Below, one piece after another: positions 44,501 to 49,050 of a stretch of 64,000 nucleotides of DNA; positions within the stretch are counted from its first letter, which is position 1, and the number at the start of each line of letters is the position of its first letter. The stretch is from the NCBI GenBank assembly GCA_028023455.1, contig JAQFVV010006198.1:33973979-34037978 (forward strand), given 5' to 3'. The notes beneath the pieces were generated by a model. That model ran no database searches. It had not been told where the DNA came from and saw nothing but the letters and a program-made list of their open reading frames with translations. Source of the stretch: Epiperipatus broadwayi (Eukaryota; Onychophora; Udeonychophora; Euonychophora; Peripatidae). Position numbers and translations under genes: made by a program.

Positions 44501-47500
44501 AAGACATGGGTAGTAAGTGAGATTGCAGATAAGAATGGAAGGAGGTTAACTGATAGTAATGATATATTAAAAAGATGGGAAGAATATCTTCAGTGTCTGT
44601 TTAGTAGAGGAAATGATTTAATTAATTATGAACTTGAAAATGTTGAAATAGATGATAGAAGTATGAACATATTGCCAGATGAAGTAAGAAAGGCAATAGC
44701 ACAAATGAAGAATGGTGAGGCTGTTGGATTTGATGCAATACCTATAGAATTTTTGAGAGAAATGGGAGAATTTACTATGAAGGAAATAGTTGGACTTTGC
44801 AATTTAATATATAATAGTGGAGTTTGGCCTGAAGATTTTTTAAGAACTATAATGATTCCAATTGCTAAAAAGAAGAAAGCTGCTAAATGTGAAGAGTATA
44901 GAACAATAAGTTTGTTGTACATGCTTCTAAAGTTTTATTGAGAATTTTAACTGAAAGGATTTATGGGAAGGTAGATTAATATATTGGTGAAGAACAGTTT
45001 GGTTTTCGGAAAGGGAAAAGCACAAGAGATGCTATTGGTATTGTTAGGACAATTGCGGAAAGATATATTGAAAAAGATAAAGGAATTGGCATATGTTTTG
45101 TGGATTTAGAAAAGGTATTCGATAGAGTAGTCAGGAATAAACTGATACCCATCTTAAGAGATAAAAGAGTATTTTGGAGAGAAAGATGATTGATTTGGAC
45201 TATGTATAATGGTCAAAGGATAAGAGTTAGATTTGGGAGTAATGTGACTGATAAAGTGAATATAGAAAATTGAGTTAGGCAAGGATGTAATATGTCACCT
45301 GTTCTGTTTAATATTTATTTAGAAGTTATGCTAAATAATTATTTGGGCTGTGGAGAAGCAAATGTTGGAGGAAGAGTAATAAAGTGTATAAGATTTGCAG
45401 ATTGCTGAGCAGGAAAAGGGTCTTCAGAATATATTGAATAAATTGAAAGGATGTATGGTATATGGAATGAAGATTAATATTGAAAAGACTAAGTGTTTAT
45501 GGATAGGGAAAGCTGCAAAAAGACTGCAAATTGGAATTCATGATGACATGGTTCAACAGGTAAAGGGATTTAGATATTTTGGTAGTTGGTTGAGTGAGGA
45601 TGGAAGAAGTGAAGATGAAGTTAAAAGAAGAATAGCATTGGCAAAGGAGACATTTGTGAAGAGAAAGAAAGATATTTTGTGGACCTTTGGAAAGAGAATT
45701 AAGAAGAGATTAATTAAATGTTATGTGTTGGAGTGTATTAATGTATGGTTGTGAGACATGGACATTGAATAATAGAATTAAGAACCGATTGGAAGCCTTT
45801 GAAATGTGGACATGGAGGAAAATGGAAAAAATCAGTTAGATGAGTAAAATAACAAATGAAGAAGTTTTGAAGAGTAAATGAGGAAAGAAGATTGATTGAG
45901 AATATCAGAGAAAGAGAAACTGGATTGGACATATATTGAGAAGAGATTATAGTTTAATGAAAGATGTTTTGGAGGGAATAAGAGTGGAAATAAAAAGAAA
46001 AGCTGAAAGAGATTGACATTATTGGATGATATAAGAGATGGGAAGACTTGTGTGGAATTGAAGAAATGGGTAAGGAAGAGAATAGAATGGAAAAATGGAT
46101 GAATTGATGTTGTGACTACTCTCTGGACCTGTCTATTGGACAGAATACTATTGATTAGTTGATATATAGAGTTAATGGCATTTTTAGAAAATTCAAGATG
46201 AAATATAAAACTAAAACAAATAACAGATAAAAAATTACAAAAGATTAAGAACAGATAGTTGTAAAAAATAATATTTAATTAGCCCATTCATTCAATGTAT
46301 TGAATGTTTCATATATATAAGTAAATAGAGGAATTTGAACTTAGGATTTTTCAGTCTTTATTCATGCTCCACTCCATCCCAAACAACAGACAACTCACTA
46401 AGGGCTTTGAGCGTTCCATCGATTTTTTTCAATAAAATGGATGGTTGAATAGTTGGAAAAGTGAGAAAATTGAAGCCTGAAAAAGTTTAATTGCTATTTT
46501 AATATAAGCTGAATTCTGATTGTATATATATGTGGGAGATTATGATCTGGCTCAGCTGATGAGTACTGGTTTTACATGAAATATATATATTGGGGATAAT
46601 CTATATTTTTCGTATGTATGTGATTATGTGGGTCGGTTGGAGGACAAATACAGATTGAAAAATCCTAAGTTAAAATCCCTCTATTTATTTAAAAATAAAA
46701 TTATAAAAGATTAATGTTTATAAAACTTAAAATATTATTTGACTGACAAAAAAAATACTAAAGGCATGTGAAGTTTAGAATGATGTACGAGATCTCATTT
46801 CCGGTAGATAAGTGATGATAAAAATATATAAATCTATAGATACAACTATATAATAAACTTAAACATAATTAATAGAAAATTTATTATATTATTCATTCCA
46901 GTTGCCAAACATTAAACCAGAAAATCCAGTTTCCATGGATCTTGGTCAACCTAGAGGACAAATAGAACGCCACATGCTCATTTTAGAAATATTAAACTTG
47001 AAATGCAAACATTTAAAGTTTAAACAATCTATTTCATTACATTACATAAAGATTAATTTGATCAACCCATCACTGTTTGACTTTATATATATAACGTGGC
47101 ACATTTGTATGTTTTTAATGAAAACATTTTCTCAAACGGAATCCATAAAATATGTAATAGATACCTATCTTTTATTAGACAATTTTAAAAATCTTAAATT
47201 TAGGTCTTTTTAGTAAATTCAAATACAATTTGCGTTACAATTTAACCGGCAAACTACTCATCAAACTGACATTCTACAATACGTAACTATAGAATTCATT
47301 AGTTAAATTTCGTTTCAATGGGAAAATAGATCCATTATTAAAAATTTCAAGTGAAATTTTTTTTGACATATATAATTTTATGGTTTTATTGATTTCTTTA
47401 TTTATTTTTAGTACAATTATTTACGATACTGCAGTTAAATTAAAAAAAAAAAAAGCACAAAAACACTATCATATAAAATGTTACAAAATGGCAAAAGATT

Positions 47501-47614
47501 TTTGCTTTAGAAACACATCATAATGAAAAAGCATATTAATTAACGAAAATAAAGAGAAATTTAACTCTATTAGACAAGCATATTTTAAATATTACCGGAC
47601 TGAAGAGACGCCAT
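5439..47614 (-). CDS. C19orf47: C19orf47-like SAM-domain protein gene, six coding exons found, 3' end unresolved
   Basis: Six exons on the minus strand (47596-47614, 31843-32045, 27957-28017, 15885-16007, 10558-10722, 5439-5572) have AG/GT borders and compatible phases. Joined, they give 705 nt, an uninterrupted 235 codons. The product has a SAM domain at about residues 9-72 ([32 protein letters not shown]), a serine/lysine-rich linker, a conserved block near residues 169-186 ([17 protein letters not shown]) and the box TSVFDRLG near 195-202. The order and wording of these blocks match my recollection of vertebrate C19orf47, whose molecular function is poorly known; SAM domains usually mediate protein-protein or RNA contacts. 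Introns are about 15.5, 3.8, 11.9, 5.2 and 5.0 kb and packed with repeats. Exon 6 ends in phase 0 at a GTAAGT donor, so at least one more exon must follow below 5439. Confidence 0.88.
6003..6236 (-). pseudogene. RTE-like LINE 3' terminus with (GAT)n tail
   Basis: The minus strand reads [20 protein letters not shown], then [16 protein letters not shown] and a stop. This is the usual last segment of RTE-like LINE polyproteins (NWIPRDxRRxRGRPxxRW ... W..LGEA...RW...G). Directly after the stop follows a short ATGATGATG tract (plus strand 6026-6041), the kind of simple-repeat tail expected for RTE elements. A short, 5'-truncated copy in intron 5. Confidence 0.75.
6240..8690. other. Intron 5, AT-rich, no recognised feature
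   Basis: A 64-codon open frame at 6848-7042 is followed by an A-tract near 7113-7131, which could mark an old retroposed copy, but I recognise nothing in the translation. A small C-rich patch near 7560-7590 stands out only by composition. Confidence 0.4.
8690..8860 (+). repeat. tRNA-derived SINE-like head
   Basis: TTGGTGTAATGGTA is a good pol III A box and resembles tRNA-Gln/Glu (TGGTGTAATGGTTA ... CTCTGGA). A degenerate B-box-like stretch follows after about 45 bases (GATCCCATTCAGTTC). Then comes a hairpin, ATAAAACCATTTTATGG, before the sequence fades. Best read as a decayed tRNA-derived SINE or tRNA pseudogene. Confidence 0.4.
8861..10556. other. Intron 5, AT-rich, simple repeats only
   Basis: Poly(A), poly(T) and short (TA)n runs (for example 9586-9599) are present. 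No coding signal or repeat family recognised. Confidence 0.5.
10558..10722 (-). CDS. C19orf47: C19orf47-like exon 5 (conserved [11 protein letters not shown] block)
   Basis: The 165-nt exon has acceptor TTTTTTGTCATAG and donor GTTAGT. It encodes residues 137-190, including [18 protein letters not shown] followed by QRILEQQG. The vertebrate protein has a very similar block at the same relative place, so this is the second strong identity marker after the SAM domain. Confidence 0.9.
11205..11372 (+). repeat. Group A repeat fragment with inverted ends, no ribozyme core
   Basis: The right part (GATGAGTAGGCACTAGATAGGG to the GCACTGAGTGGCACTACT end) matches the 3' third of the group A unit. The left part (ACTCTCCTTACAGTGGGG and following) is the same terminus inverted, so the insert folds back on itself. 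The hammerhead portion is absent. Similar 5' inversions occur at 19240 and 60781. Confidence 0.65.
12000..12490. repeat. Fold-back element with nested direct repeats
   Basis: The arm at about 12046-12130 (TTCCAAACACAAGATAAAGT onward) is the inverse of about 12314-12399 with few differences. Flanking segments at 12142-12240 and 12406-12490 are direct repeats of each other (GAGTATTCAT.TATAGTTAAA). A non-coding inverted-repeat transposon or MITE is the likeliest reading; I see no transposase. Confidence 0.65.
12940..13315 (+). repeat. Group A repeat, about 1.5 tandem units
   Basis: The first unit (from AAAAGGTGGCTGCTGGAGGG) has lost its middle, including most of the hammerhead core, and ends near 13108. 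A second unit resumes at about 13130 with the hammerhead and runs through GGCACTAGATAGGG to about 13312. The tandem layout is the same as at 55.8-56.5 kb. Confidence 0.75.
13140..13198 (+). ncRNA. Hammerhead ribozyme-like motif, group A
   Basis: Order: ATCCAA (stem Ib), CCTCA (stem Ia), CTGATGA at 13155-13161, stem II AGC/GCT, GAAAC at 13175-13179, loop TA, cleavage triplet GTC at 13182-13184, TAGGG (stem Ia), TTGGAT (stem Ib). Both catalytic boxes and the triplet are intact. Stem Ia has one C-A mismatch, and the pair closing stem II is A-A, as in all copies. Predicted cleavage after 13184. Activity untested. Confidence 0.6.
14285..14640 (-). pseudogene. RTE-like LINE 3' end fragment
   Basis: The minus strand reads [18 protein letters not shown], a stop, then [15 protein letters not shown] and ending [18 protein letters not shown] is a standard C-terminal box of RTE-like LINEs and lies just upstream of the NWIPRD box seen at 6.0 kb. 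Stops break the frame. Same family as the 6.0-kb copy. Confidence 0.72.
15297..15464. repeat. Near-perfect hairpin (MITE-like), about 168 bp
   Basis: Left arm 15297-15367 and right arm 15393-15464 are inverse copies: TTAAGGCTATAACCTTAAG and AAGGACCTCTGCAAATCTT in one appear reversed in the other. The loop is about 25 bases. No coding capacity. The high arm identity suggests recent insertion or gene conversion. It sits about 420 bp downstream of exon 4 in transcript order, so a nascent transcript would form a long RNA hairpin. Confidence 0.8.
15885..16007 (-). CDS. C19orf47: C19orf47-like exon 4
   Basis: The 123-nt exon has acceptor TTTTGTTTGCAG and donor GTATCT. It encodes residues 96-135, starting [14 protein letters not shown] and ending [10 protein letters not shown]. 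The TSRM start resembles the serine-rich linker after the SAM domain in vertebrate C19orf47. Phases on both sides agree with exons 3 and 5. Confidence 0.82.
16010..19235. other. Intron 3, part 1: unresolved old repeats
   Basis: The stretch 16740-17260 and 18040-18360 is more GC-rich than its surroundings. It contains possible LTR-retroelement signals (TGGCGACCTAAAGTAGCC near 18306, TATAAG near 18937), but no gag or pol domain can be read. A TATATA palindrome lies at 16388-16430, and GTAAACAAATT/AATTTGTTTAC pair at about 16650/16720. No host exon recognised. Confidence 0.35.
19236..19364 (+). repeat. Group A terminal hairpin (short inverted copy)
   Basis: Starts with the group A unit-junction sequence in reverse (ATCACATGATCACCATTTCT), continues as the inverted 3' end, then turns to the forward 3' end and stops at GTTTTGCCTGTTTTAATAA. 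It contains only unit ends and their junction, no ribozyme. This shape is expected from a 5' inversion during target-primed reverse transcription of a template crossing the unit junction. Confidence 0.65.
20085..20655. repeat. Fold-back element, arms about 200 bp
   Basis: The left arm (about 20085-20290) and right arm (about 20450-20655) are inverse copies: AGCGCTTTCAATACTATTAA, AGCTTTATACAATTAAACTT and TTTATATTCAAATCCATGTA have diverged counterparts in the right arm. The centre is unique. No reading frame. A non-autonomous inverted-repeat element of unknown superfamily. Confidence 0.7.
20760..21157 (+). mobile_element. Group A element, near full unit, with target-site duplication
   Basis: A 398-bp insert flanked by a perfect 15-bp duplication AACTGCCACTTTGCA (20745-20759 and 21158-21172). 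It starts at GTTTGGTGGTTTAATACC and ends GCCTGTTTTAAT. The unit contains, in order, GAACTGAGTTC, a TATATGACTATAAAAG stretch, GGTGGCTGTTGGAGGG and the hammerhead. The long duplication indicates retrotransposition by LINE-like or PLE-like machinery in trans; the unit has no reading frame of its own. Confidence 0.8.
21008..21066 (+). ncRNA. Hammerhead ribozyme-like motif, group A, CTGACGA form
   Basis: Stem Ib ATCCAA/TTGGAT is perfect. The first box is CTGACGA (21023-21029), fitting CUGANGA, then GAAAC (21043-21047) and GTC (21050-21052), with predicted cleavage after 21052. Stem Ia relies on G-U wobbles and stem II is weakened (AATCTA). The CpG in CTGACGA explains the CTGATGA and CTGACAA forms in other copies as CpG decay, so this copy may keep the ancestral box. 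Confidence 0.58.
21180..22790. other. Intron 3, AT-rich, no recognised feature
   Basis: No coding frame or repeat family identified. Short T-rich and A-rich runs only. Confidence 0.5.
22795..24660 (+). promoter_or_regulatory. TATA-box promoter-like segment, perhaps a long LTR
   Basis: CGTATAAATAGCCCC at about 22901-22915 is a textbook TATA box within a GC-richer patch (22800-23200), followed downstream by a polyadenylation-type AATAAAA (24401-24407). This order (TATA, leader, poly(A) signal) suits a retroelement LTR or 5' region in plus orientation, opposite to the host gene. No matching second copy and no gag or pol were found. An inverted pair CTATTCTGAT/ATCAGAATAG flanks TGGTGGCGCCCTCTG near 24578. 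Function unproven. Confidence 0.35.
24661..27026. other. Intron 3, no recognised gene; downstream part may be LTR
   Basis: Mainly AT-rich. The minus-strand stretch just below 27042 may be LTR of the element called at 27027-27551. CGGAATTCGAAC near 26351 looks like a reversed pol III B box without a convincing A box. Confidence 0.35.
27027..27551 (-). CDS. 174-codon open frame of unknown identity, probably retroelement 3' end
   Basis: This is one of the longest uninterrupted frames in the window. It is rich in Ser, Thr and Arg with a hydrophobic C-terminal stretch ([20 protein letters not shown]) that could span a membrane. I recognise no family. At the frame's end, the minus strand has a purine tract TTGAAGGGGGA (27043-27054) immediately followed by TGTAACC, the layout of a polypurine tract next to an LTR start. 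The frame may thus be the last part of an LTR retroelement internal region. It lies in intron 3 on the same strand as the host gene. Confidence 0.3.
   Translation of the reverse strand: MSMKGLVGLWSHICLSCPQPFQLIKSCFSTNSRTFINYIYRNAYNHALLSMKLHRGKRFVTPGTVSAKNQFNRHNYSSMLRTTPTLLLRCETANSTSQRGHTKREIMSTIMYVLEHSNPTNKNIKGINENIYNPFRTFSLWTFNYLRFIFFFLCILFLFISYLCHRLKGDVTFC
27957..28017 (-). CDS. C19orf47: C19orf47-like exon 3
   Basis: The 61-nt exon has acceptor GCTATTTTAG and donor GTATGT. It encodes [20 protein letters not shown], a basic linker after the SAM domain, and leaves one base that completes a proline codon with exon 4. No domain is visible in it. The call rests on splice signals, phase and position. 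Confidence 0.75.
28020..29665. other. Intron 2, AT-rich
   Basis: A GC-richer patch at 28495-28620 has, on the minus strand, GCGTGGTTTAGTGCATTG, a possible A box, but no matching B box; it could be a decayed tRNA-like repeat. Otherwise nothing recognised. Confidence 0.4.
29668..30154 (-). mobile_element. Internally deleted mariner-type transposon with both terminal repeats
   Basis: Terminal inverted repeats are visible: GGGCAAGTCAAAAATTATCC with ACAC at the left (29674-29697) and, inverted, GTGTGGATAACTTTTGAA with TCATCC at the right (about 30125-30148). TA dinucleotides border both ends. Minus-strand frames hold the middle and end of a mariner transposase: [10 protein letters not shown], then [16 protein letters not shown] with the second catalytic Asp, then, after a frame change, SPDL..WDY.LFGP with the third. 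The N-terminal DNA-binding part is missing, so the copy cannot encode an enzyme but could be moved in trans. Confidence 0.8.
30470..31045 (-). pseudogene. Penelope-like element GIY-YIG endonuclease fragment
   Basis: A 111-codon minus-strand frame reads [20 protein letters not shown], then [20 protein letters not shown] and [22 protein letters not shown] is the core of the GIY-YIG nuclease of PLEs and relatives. The downstream non-coding part (30480-30570) resembles the tail of the insert at 49481-49940 (TCCATATTCATAGC and neighbours), so the two are the same family. 5' truncated. Confidence 0.65.
30595..30668 (+). repeat. Group A end fragment
   Basis: AAGGCAAAACTCTCCATACA is the inverted unit 3' end; it is followed by TGATCATGTGATGTTTAGTG, the forward unit start. 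Another small copy showing the inverted-terminus joint. No ribozyme. Confidence 0.5.
31060..31830. other. Intron 2, short spacer upstream of exon 2 donor
   Basis: Poly(A) run near 31377-31391. No other feature recognised. Confidence 0.5.
31843..32045 (-). CDS. C19orf47: C19orf47-like exon 2 (SAM domain)
   Basis: The 203-nt exon follows a pyrimidine-rich acceptor (TTCTTTCCATTATAG) and ends CAG before GTAAGG. It encodes residues 8-74, essentially the complete SAM domain, with the WIRFF helix start, the central [14 protein letters not shown] stretch and the C-terminal [11 protein letters not shown] helix. This is the clearest coding segment in the window and fixes the gene identity. Confidence 0.93.
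32413..32471 (-). ncRNA. Hammerhead ribozyme-like motif, group B (intact boxes)
   Basis: On the minus strand: ATGATCT (stem Ib), bulge GGA, CCAA, then CTGATGA, stem II GTGCTG/CAGCAC with loop GTT (six perfect pairs), GAAA, a minimal stem III, and CTGG before AGATCAT. Stem Ib pairs over seven bases. Comparing copies, stem III plus triplet is probably ATA-CA-TAT-A with cleavage before CTGG. This is the most complete hammerhead fold in the window; the weak point is stem III in this copy (ATTTA rather than ATATA). Confidence 0.7.
33046..33104 (+). ncRNA. Hammerhead ribozyme-like motif, group B (GAAA box damaged)
   Basis: ATGATTT and ATATCAT form stem Ib, CTGATGA is intact at 33060-33066, stem II has decayed (GTGCTG versus TAGTAT), and the second box reads AAAA instead of GAAA. 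Stem III is the preferred ATACATATA form followed by CTGG. Probably inactive, but it supports the family consensus. Confidence 0.6.
33200..35870. other. Intron 1, AT-rich with possible decayed LINE
   Basis: Minus-strand translations between 33990 and 34700 show short reverse-transcriptase-like scraps (for example GLFNILFEM near 34450) in broken frames. They may continue the LINE remnant at 36.2-37.1 kb. Nothing else recognised. Confidence 0.3.
35875..36195 (-). repeat. Group B single arm
   Basis: A one-arm copy of the group B element in the same orientation as the left arm at 32.3 kb: TTTGAACTCAAGACTTTCAA at the outer end, the hammerhead motif inside, and CCATTGAAAATCTGATGACA towards the inner end. 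It abuts LINE-like sequence at about 36200. Confidence 0.7.
35966..36024 (-). ncRNA. Hammerhead ribozyme-like motif, group B (first box CCGATGA)
   Basis: The minus strand reads CCGATGA in place of CTGATGA, a stem II with wobbles (ATGTTG/TAGCAC), an intact GAAA and TACCTTTATTGG. Outer arms GGTAATCT and GGTGATTATT still pair in part. The U-to-C change in the first box should abolish activity. Confidence 0.5.
36200..37120 (-). pseudogene. Degenerate LINE fragment
   Basis: Around 36225-36360 the minus strand reads [23 protein letters not shown], a stop and [11 protein letters not shown]. This matches the start of a LINE reverse transcriptase (I..A...MK.GKA.G.D.I..EL.K). The part at 36860-37080 gives lysine-rich scraps typical of the preceding region. 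Heavily mutated. Confidence 0.45.
37121..38735. other. Intron 1, AT-rich; one GC-richer patch
   Basis: The segment 37590-37870 is less AT-rich and contains CpGs (CGACGTGCAGCGGC) but has no coding frame I recognise. The rest is simple AT-rich sequence. Confidence 0.4.
38828..38892 (-). ncRNA. Hammerhead ribozyme-like motif, group A', unit 1
   Basis: Minus strand: GAATATC (stem Ib), CCTCA, CTGATGG, stem II region, GAAAC, loop TG, GTC, TGGGG, GATATTC. Stem Ib pairs over seven bases and stem Ia over five with one G-U. The first box ends in G instead of A, a core change, so this copy is probably inactive. Stem Ib differs in sequence from group A yet still pairs, which supports a real fold. Confidence 0.6.
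39172..39237 (-). ncRNA. Hammerhead ribozyme-like motif, group A', unit 2 (decayed)
   Basis: Minus strand: CCTCA, CTGACAA, CAGCCATCAGCTA, AAAAC, TGGTC. Both boxes carry a transition (CTGACAA, AAAA). The spacing to unit 1 is about 344 bp, which sets the monomer length. Confidence 0.5.
39502..39566 (+). ncRNA. Hammerhead ribozyme-like motif, group A', inverted unit
   Basis: Plus strand: GAATATC, CCTCA, CTGACAA, AGC/GCT stem II, GAAAC, TG, GTC, CGGGA, GATATTT. GAAAC and GTC are intact; the first box is CTGACAA, one transition from CTGACGA. Stem Ib keeps six to seven pairs with one wobble. Confidence 0.55.
39600..41455. other. Intron 1, AT-rich, no recognised feature
   Basis: A 60-codon open frame at 40069-40251 has no recognisable motif. 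No repeat family identified. Confidence 0.45.
41457..41597. repeat. Hairpin MITE, arms about 60 bp
   Basis: Left arm 41457-41517 and right arm 41535-41597 are near-perfect inverse copies (AGAGCGCACAGGAAGTATAT and AACAG.TTTAACCTG). The 36 bases at 41528-41563, which include GGTTAAAGCCTGTTTAAG, recur exactly at 41892-41927, so a second partial copy lies 360 bp downstream. Confidence 0.78.
41598..42740. repeat. Spacer with a 121-bp tandem duplication at about 42195-42440
   Basis: Two direct copies, period about 121 bp, share TTTGTTTTGCCTAGATTCCT and AAGTAATACTTCAGTACTTA. A smaller duplication (TTTATTA.A.CACTGTAG) lies at 42075-42130. No gene seen. Confidence 0.65.
42740..46190 (+). mobile_element. 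Near full-length, inactive RTE-like LINE
   Basis: An untranslated 5' region (about 42750-43325) is followed by an APE-type endonuclease ([46 protein letters not shown]), then a reverse transcriptase ([61 protein letters not shown]) and the C-terminal part ([33 protein letters not shown]). Many stops and frameshifts break it. The catalytic FADD motif reads FADC then a stop near 45403, so the enzyme is dead. It lies in intron 1, opposite in strand to the host gene. Confidence 0.85.
46318..46695 (+). repeat. Group B element with terminal inverted repeats
   Basis: Ends pair as TAAATAGAGGAATTTGAACT with TAGGATTTTTCA at the left (46331-46362) and the inverse, TGAAAAATCCTAAG.TAAAAT then CCCTCTATTTA, at the right (46654-46686). 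Inside is one hammerhead-like motif in plus orientation. About 370 bp, non-coding. It inserted just downstream of the LINE. Confidence 0.75.
46538..46601 (+). ncRNA. Hammerhead ribozyme-like motif, group B (intact boxes)
   Basis: GATTAT/ATAATC forms stem Ib, CTCAG precedes CTGATGA (46556-46562), stem II is eroded (GTACTG/TTACAT), GAAA is intact at 46578-46581, followed by TATATATA and TTGGGG. The G before CTGATGA supports CCAG/CTGG as the ancestral stem Ia. Possibly weakly active or inactive because stem II has mismatches. Confidence 0.6.
46696..47590. other. Intron 1, first part after exon 1
   Basis: AT-rich. A 103-codon open frame at 46902-47213 begins with a proline-rich stretch but has no recognised domain. 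Nothing else seen. Confidence 0.4.
47596..47614 (-). CDS. C19orf47: C19orf47-like exon 1 (start codon, 19 nt coding)
   Basis: The start codon lies in a strong context (CCAAGATGG) and encodes MASLQS plus one base before a GTAATA donor. That phase fits exon 2 exactly, restoring a glutamate codon and reading [15 protein letters not shown], much like the short N-terminus before the SAM domain in vertebrates. The exon lies next to YY1-type motifs, as expected near a housekeeping transcription start. Tiny first exons are easily mispredicted; the phase match and promoter context are the support. Confidence 0.72.
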
Positions 47615-47765
47615 CTTGGAATAGTGGAAATGTATAATTGTAGTGTCATTGCGCAAAAACGGAAACTGCAGTATGATCCAATATGGCGGCGTAAACAAAT
47701 ATATCTACCTAGAATTATATAAATAATTAAAAGAATTTTGAACTCAGATGTCCCAAAACACAAAA
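47605..47765 (-). promoter_or_regulatory. Likely core promoter and 5' UTR with two YY1-type motifs
   Basis: Two YY1-like sites are visible. One, CCAATATGGCGGCG on the plus strand at 47678-47691, lies upstream of the start. The other, CAAGATGGCG on the minus strand, overlaps the start codon itself near 47610-47620. YY1 sites commonly sit just downstream of the transcription start in animal housekeeping genes, sometimes overlapping ATGGCG. The stretch also has CpGs unusual for this AT-rich window. No TATA box is obvious. The transcription start is inferred, not seen. Confidence 0.55.
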
Positions 47766-47769
47766 TGGG

Positions 47770-49050
47770 AAGAATTAATAAAAGGTAAAACTATAAAAAA
47801 TGTTTTTTTAAGGTTTTATACTAAGCAAAATTTGTTAGCATTTTTGATGAACTCACATCATTTTTCAAAATTTATGTAGACATTTTAATTACGTATACTA
47901 AAATTACATTATAACTGTGATTACATTTTTTTTATTATATGAAGTCTTTTTTAGTTGTTAAATGAAATAGATCTAATAATTTATGATATAAGTACATTTA
48001 CATATTTGTGTTAATAATTTTGTAGTCGAAAATCTGGATTTCTTATTTGAAACTGATTTCATGTCAAATTAAACTATATTGTATATAAGATAAAATATCG
48101 TGATCAATTGTAAATAAAATAAGAATGGTTACGTAAATTTCAGTAATGGATTTAATGTATATGTTTACGTATATAGTATGTGTAGTTTTATTTTGACAGT
48201 ATTAAAATGGCCAATTTGGCATAGCTAGAATTTTTAGGCCTCTACGCATCATTTTAAAAAATACCTTTTTAAAAAAATATTTATAATATATATCTTGATG
48301 GTTTTTTTTTTAGTTTATATAAAATAAAAGAACCTGTAAGATTCAGGAACTCGTATGCATTGCTTTGATTTGACATTGTGGCCAGTTGAAAAATCAAAAT
48401 ATATTTTATTAAAAATTAGTAAACTGTTTTGAATTTTATAATTTAGAAAAGTAATTAAATCAGTTTTGTTTAATCTGAATTTGTTTTTAAATCTGAATTT
48501 GTTTTTAAATTACCATTCTTTAATCTTGAAGAAAAGCAGATGTGTTAGTTATATTCTTTTATTATTATTTTACTTTGAGCTAATTGAAATGTTTTTTTTT
48601 AAAAATCGTACTTCTAAAATAACAATGTGTTGTTAATGTTAATAAAAATATAAGAAATATGAGAGAAAGTATAAAATTGTTTACAAAAAGAAAATATTCA
48701 AAATAAAATTGTGCTGGATTGGAACTACAACATTTATGGTATTGTTATGCTATGAGAGATGATCTACAGTAGTTTTCAAACGTATCTTTTGCCTGAATCA
48801 AATCCAAAAAATTAAATTATTGTATATGCAATATAATAAAACATTAAAACCATGTTGCAGTCCTATAGATCCACATATTAATGATTTATGGATATTGTGT
48901 TTATACATGAATGTAATATTAAATACATGCATATAAATATAATAAAATATTTTATTAACTTATGTATACAATACATATACAAGACTTTTTGCTATACCAT
49001 ATGCCTGATACATTGTATCAGTATAGGATTTATTTGTCATACAATTATTA
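47770..49050. other. Upstream of the host gene, no recognised feature
   Basis: AT-rich with a small local duplication (CTGAATTTGTTTTTAAAT twice at about 48475-48510). No regulatory motif can be called beyond the promoter region. Confidence 0.45.

Noticed and set aside
43442-45754. Several plus-strand frames that could be taken for separate host proteins, for example a craniofacial development protein 2-like gene
   Set aside because: Read together they are consecutive domains of one broken LINE; that host-gene name is a common label for the LINE endonuclease.
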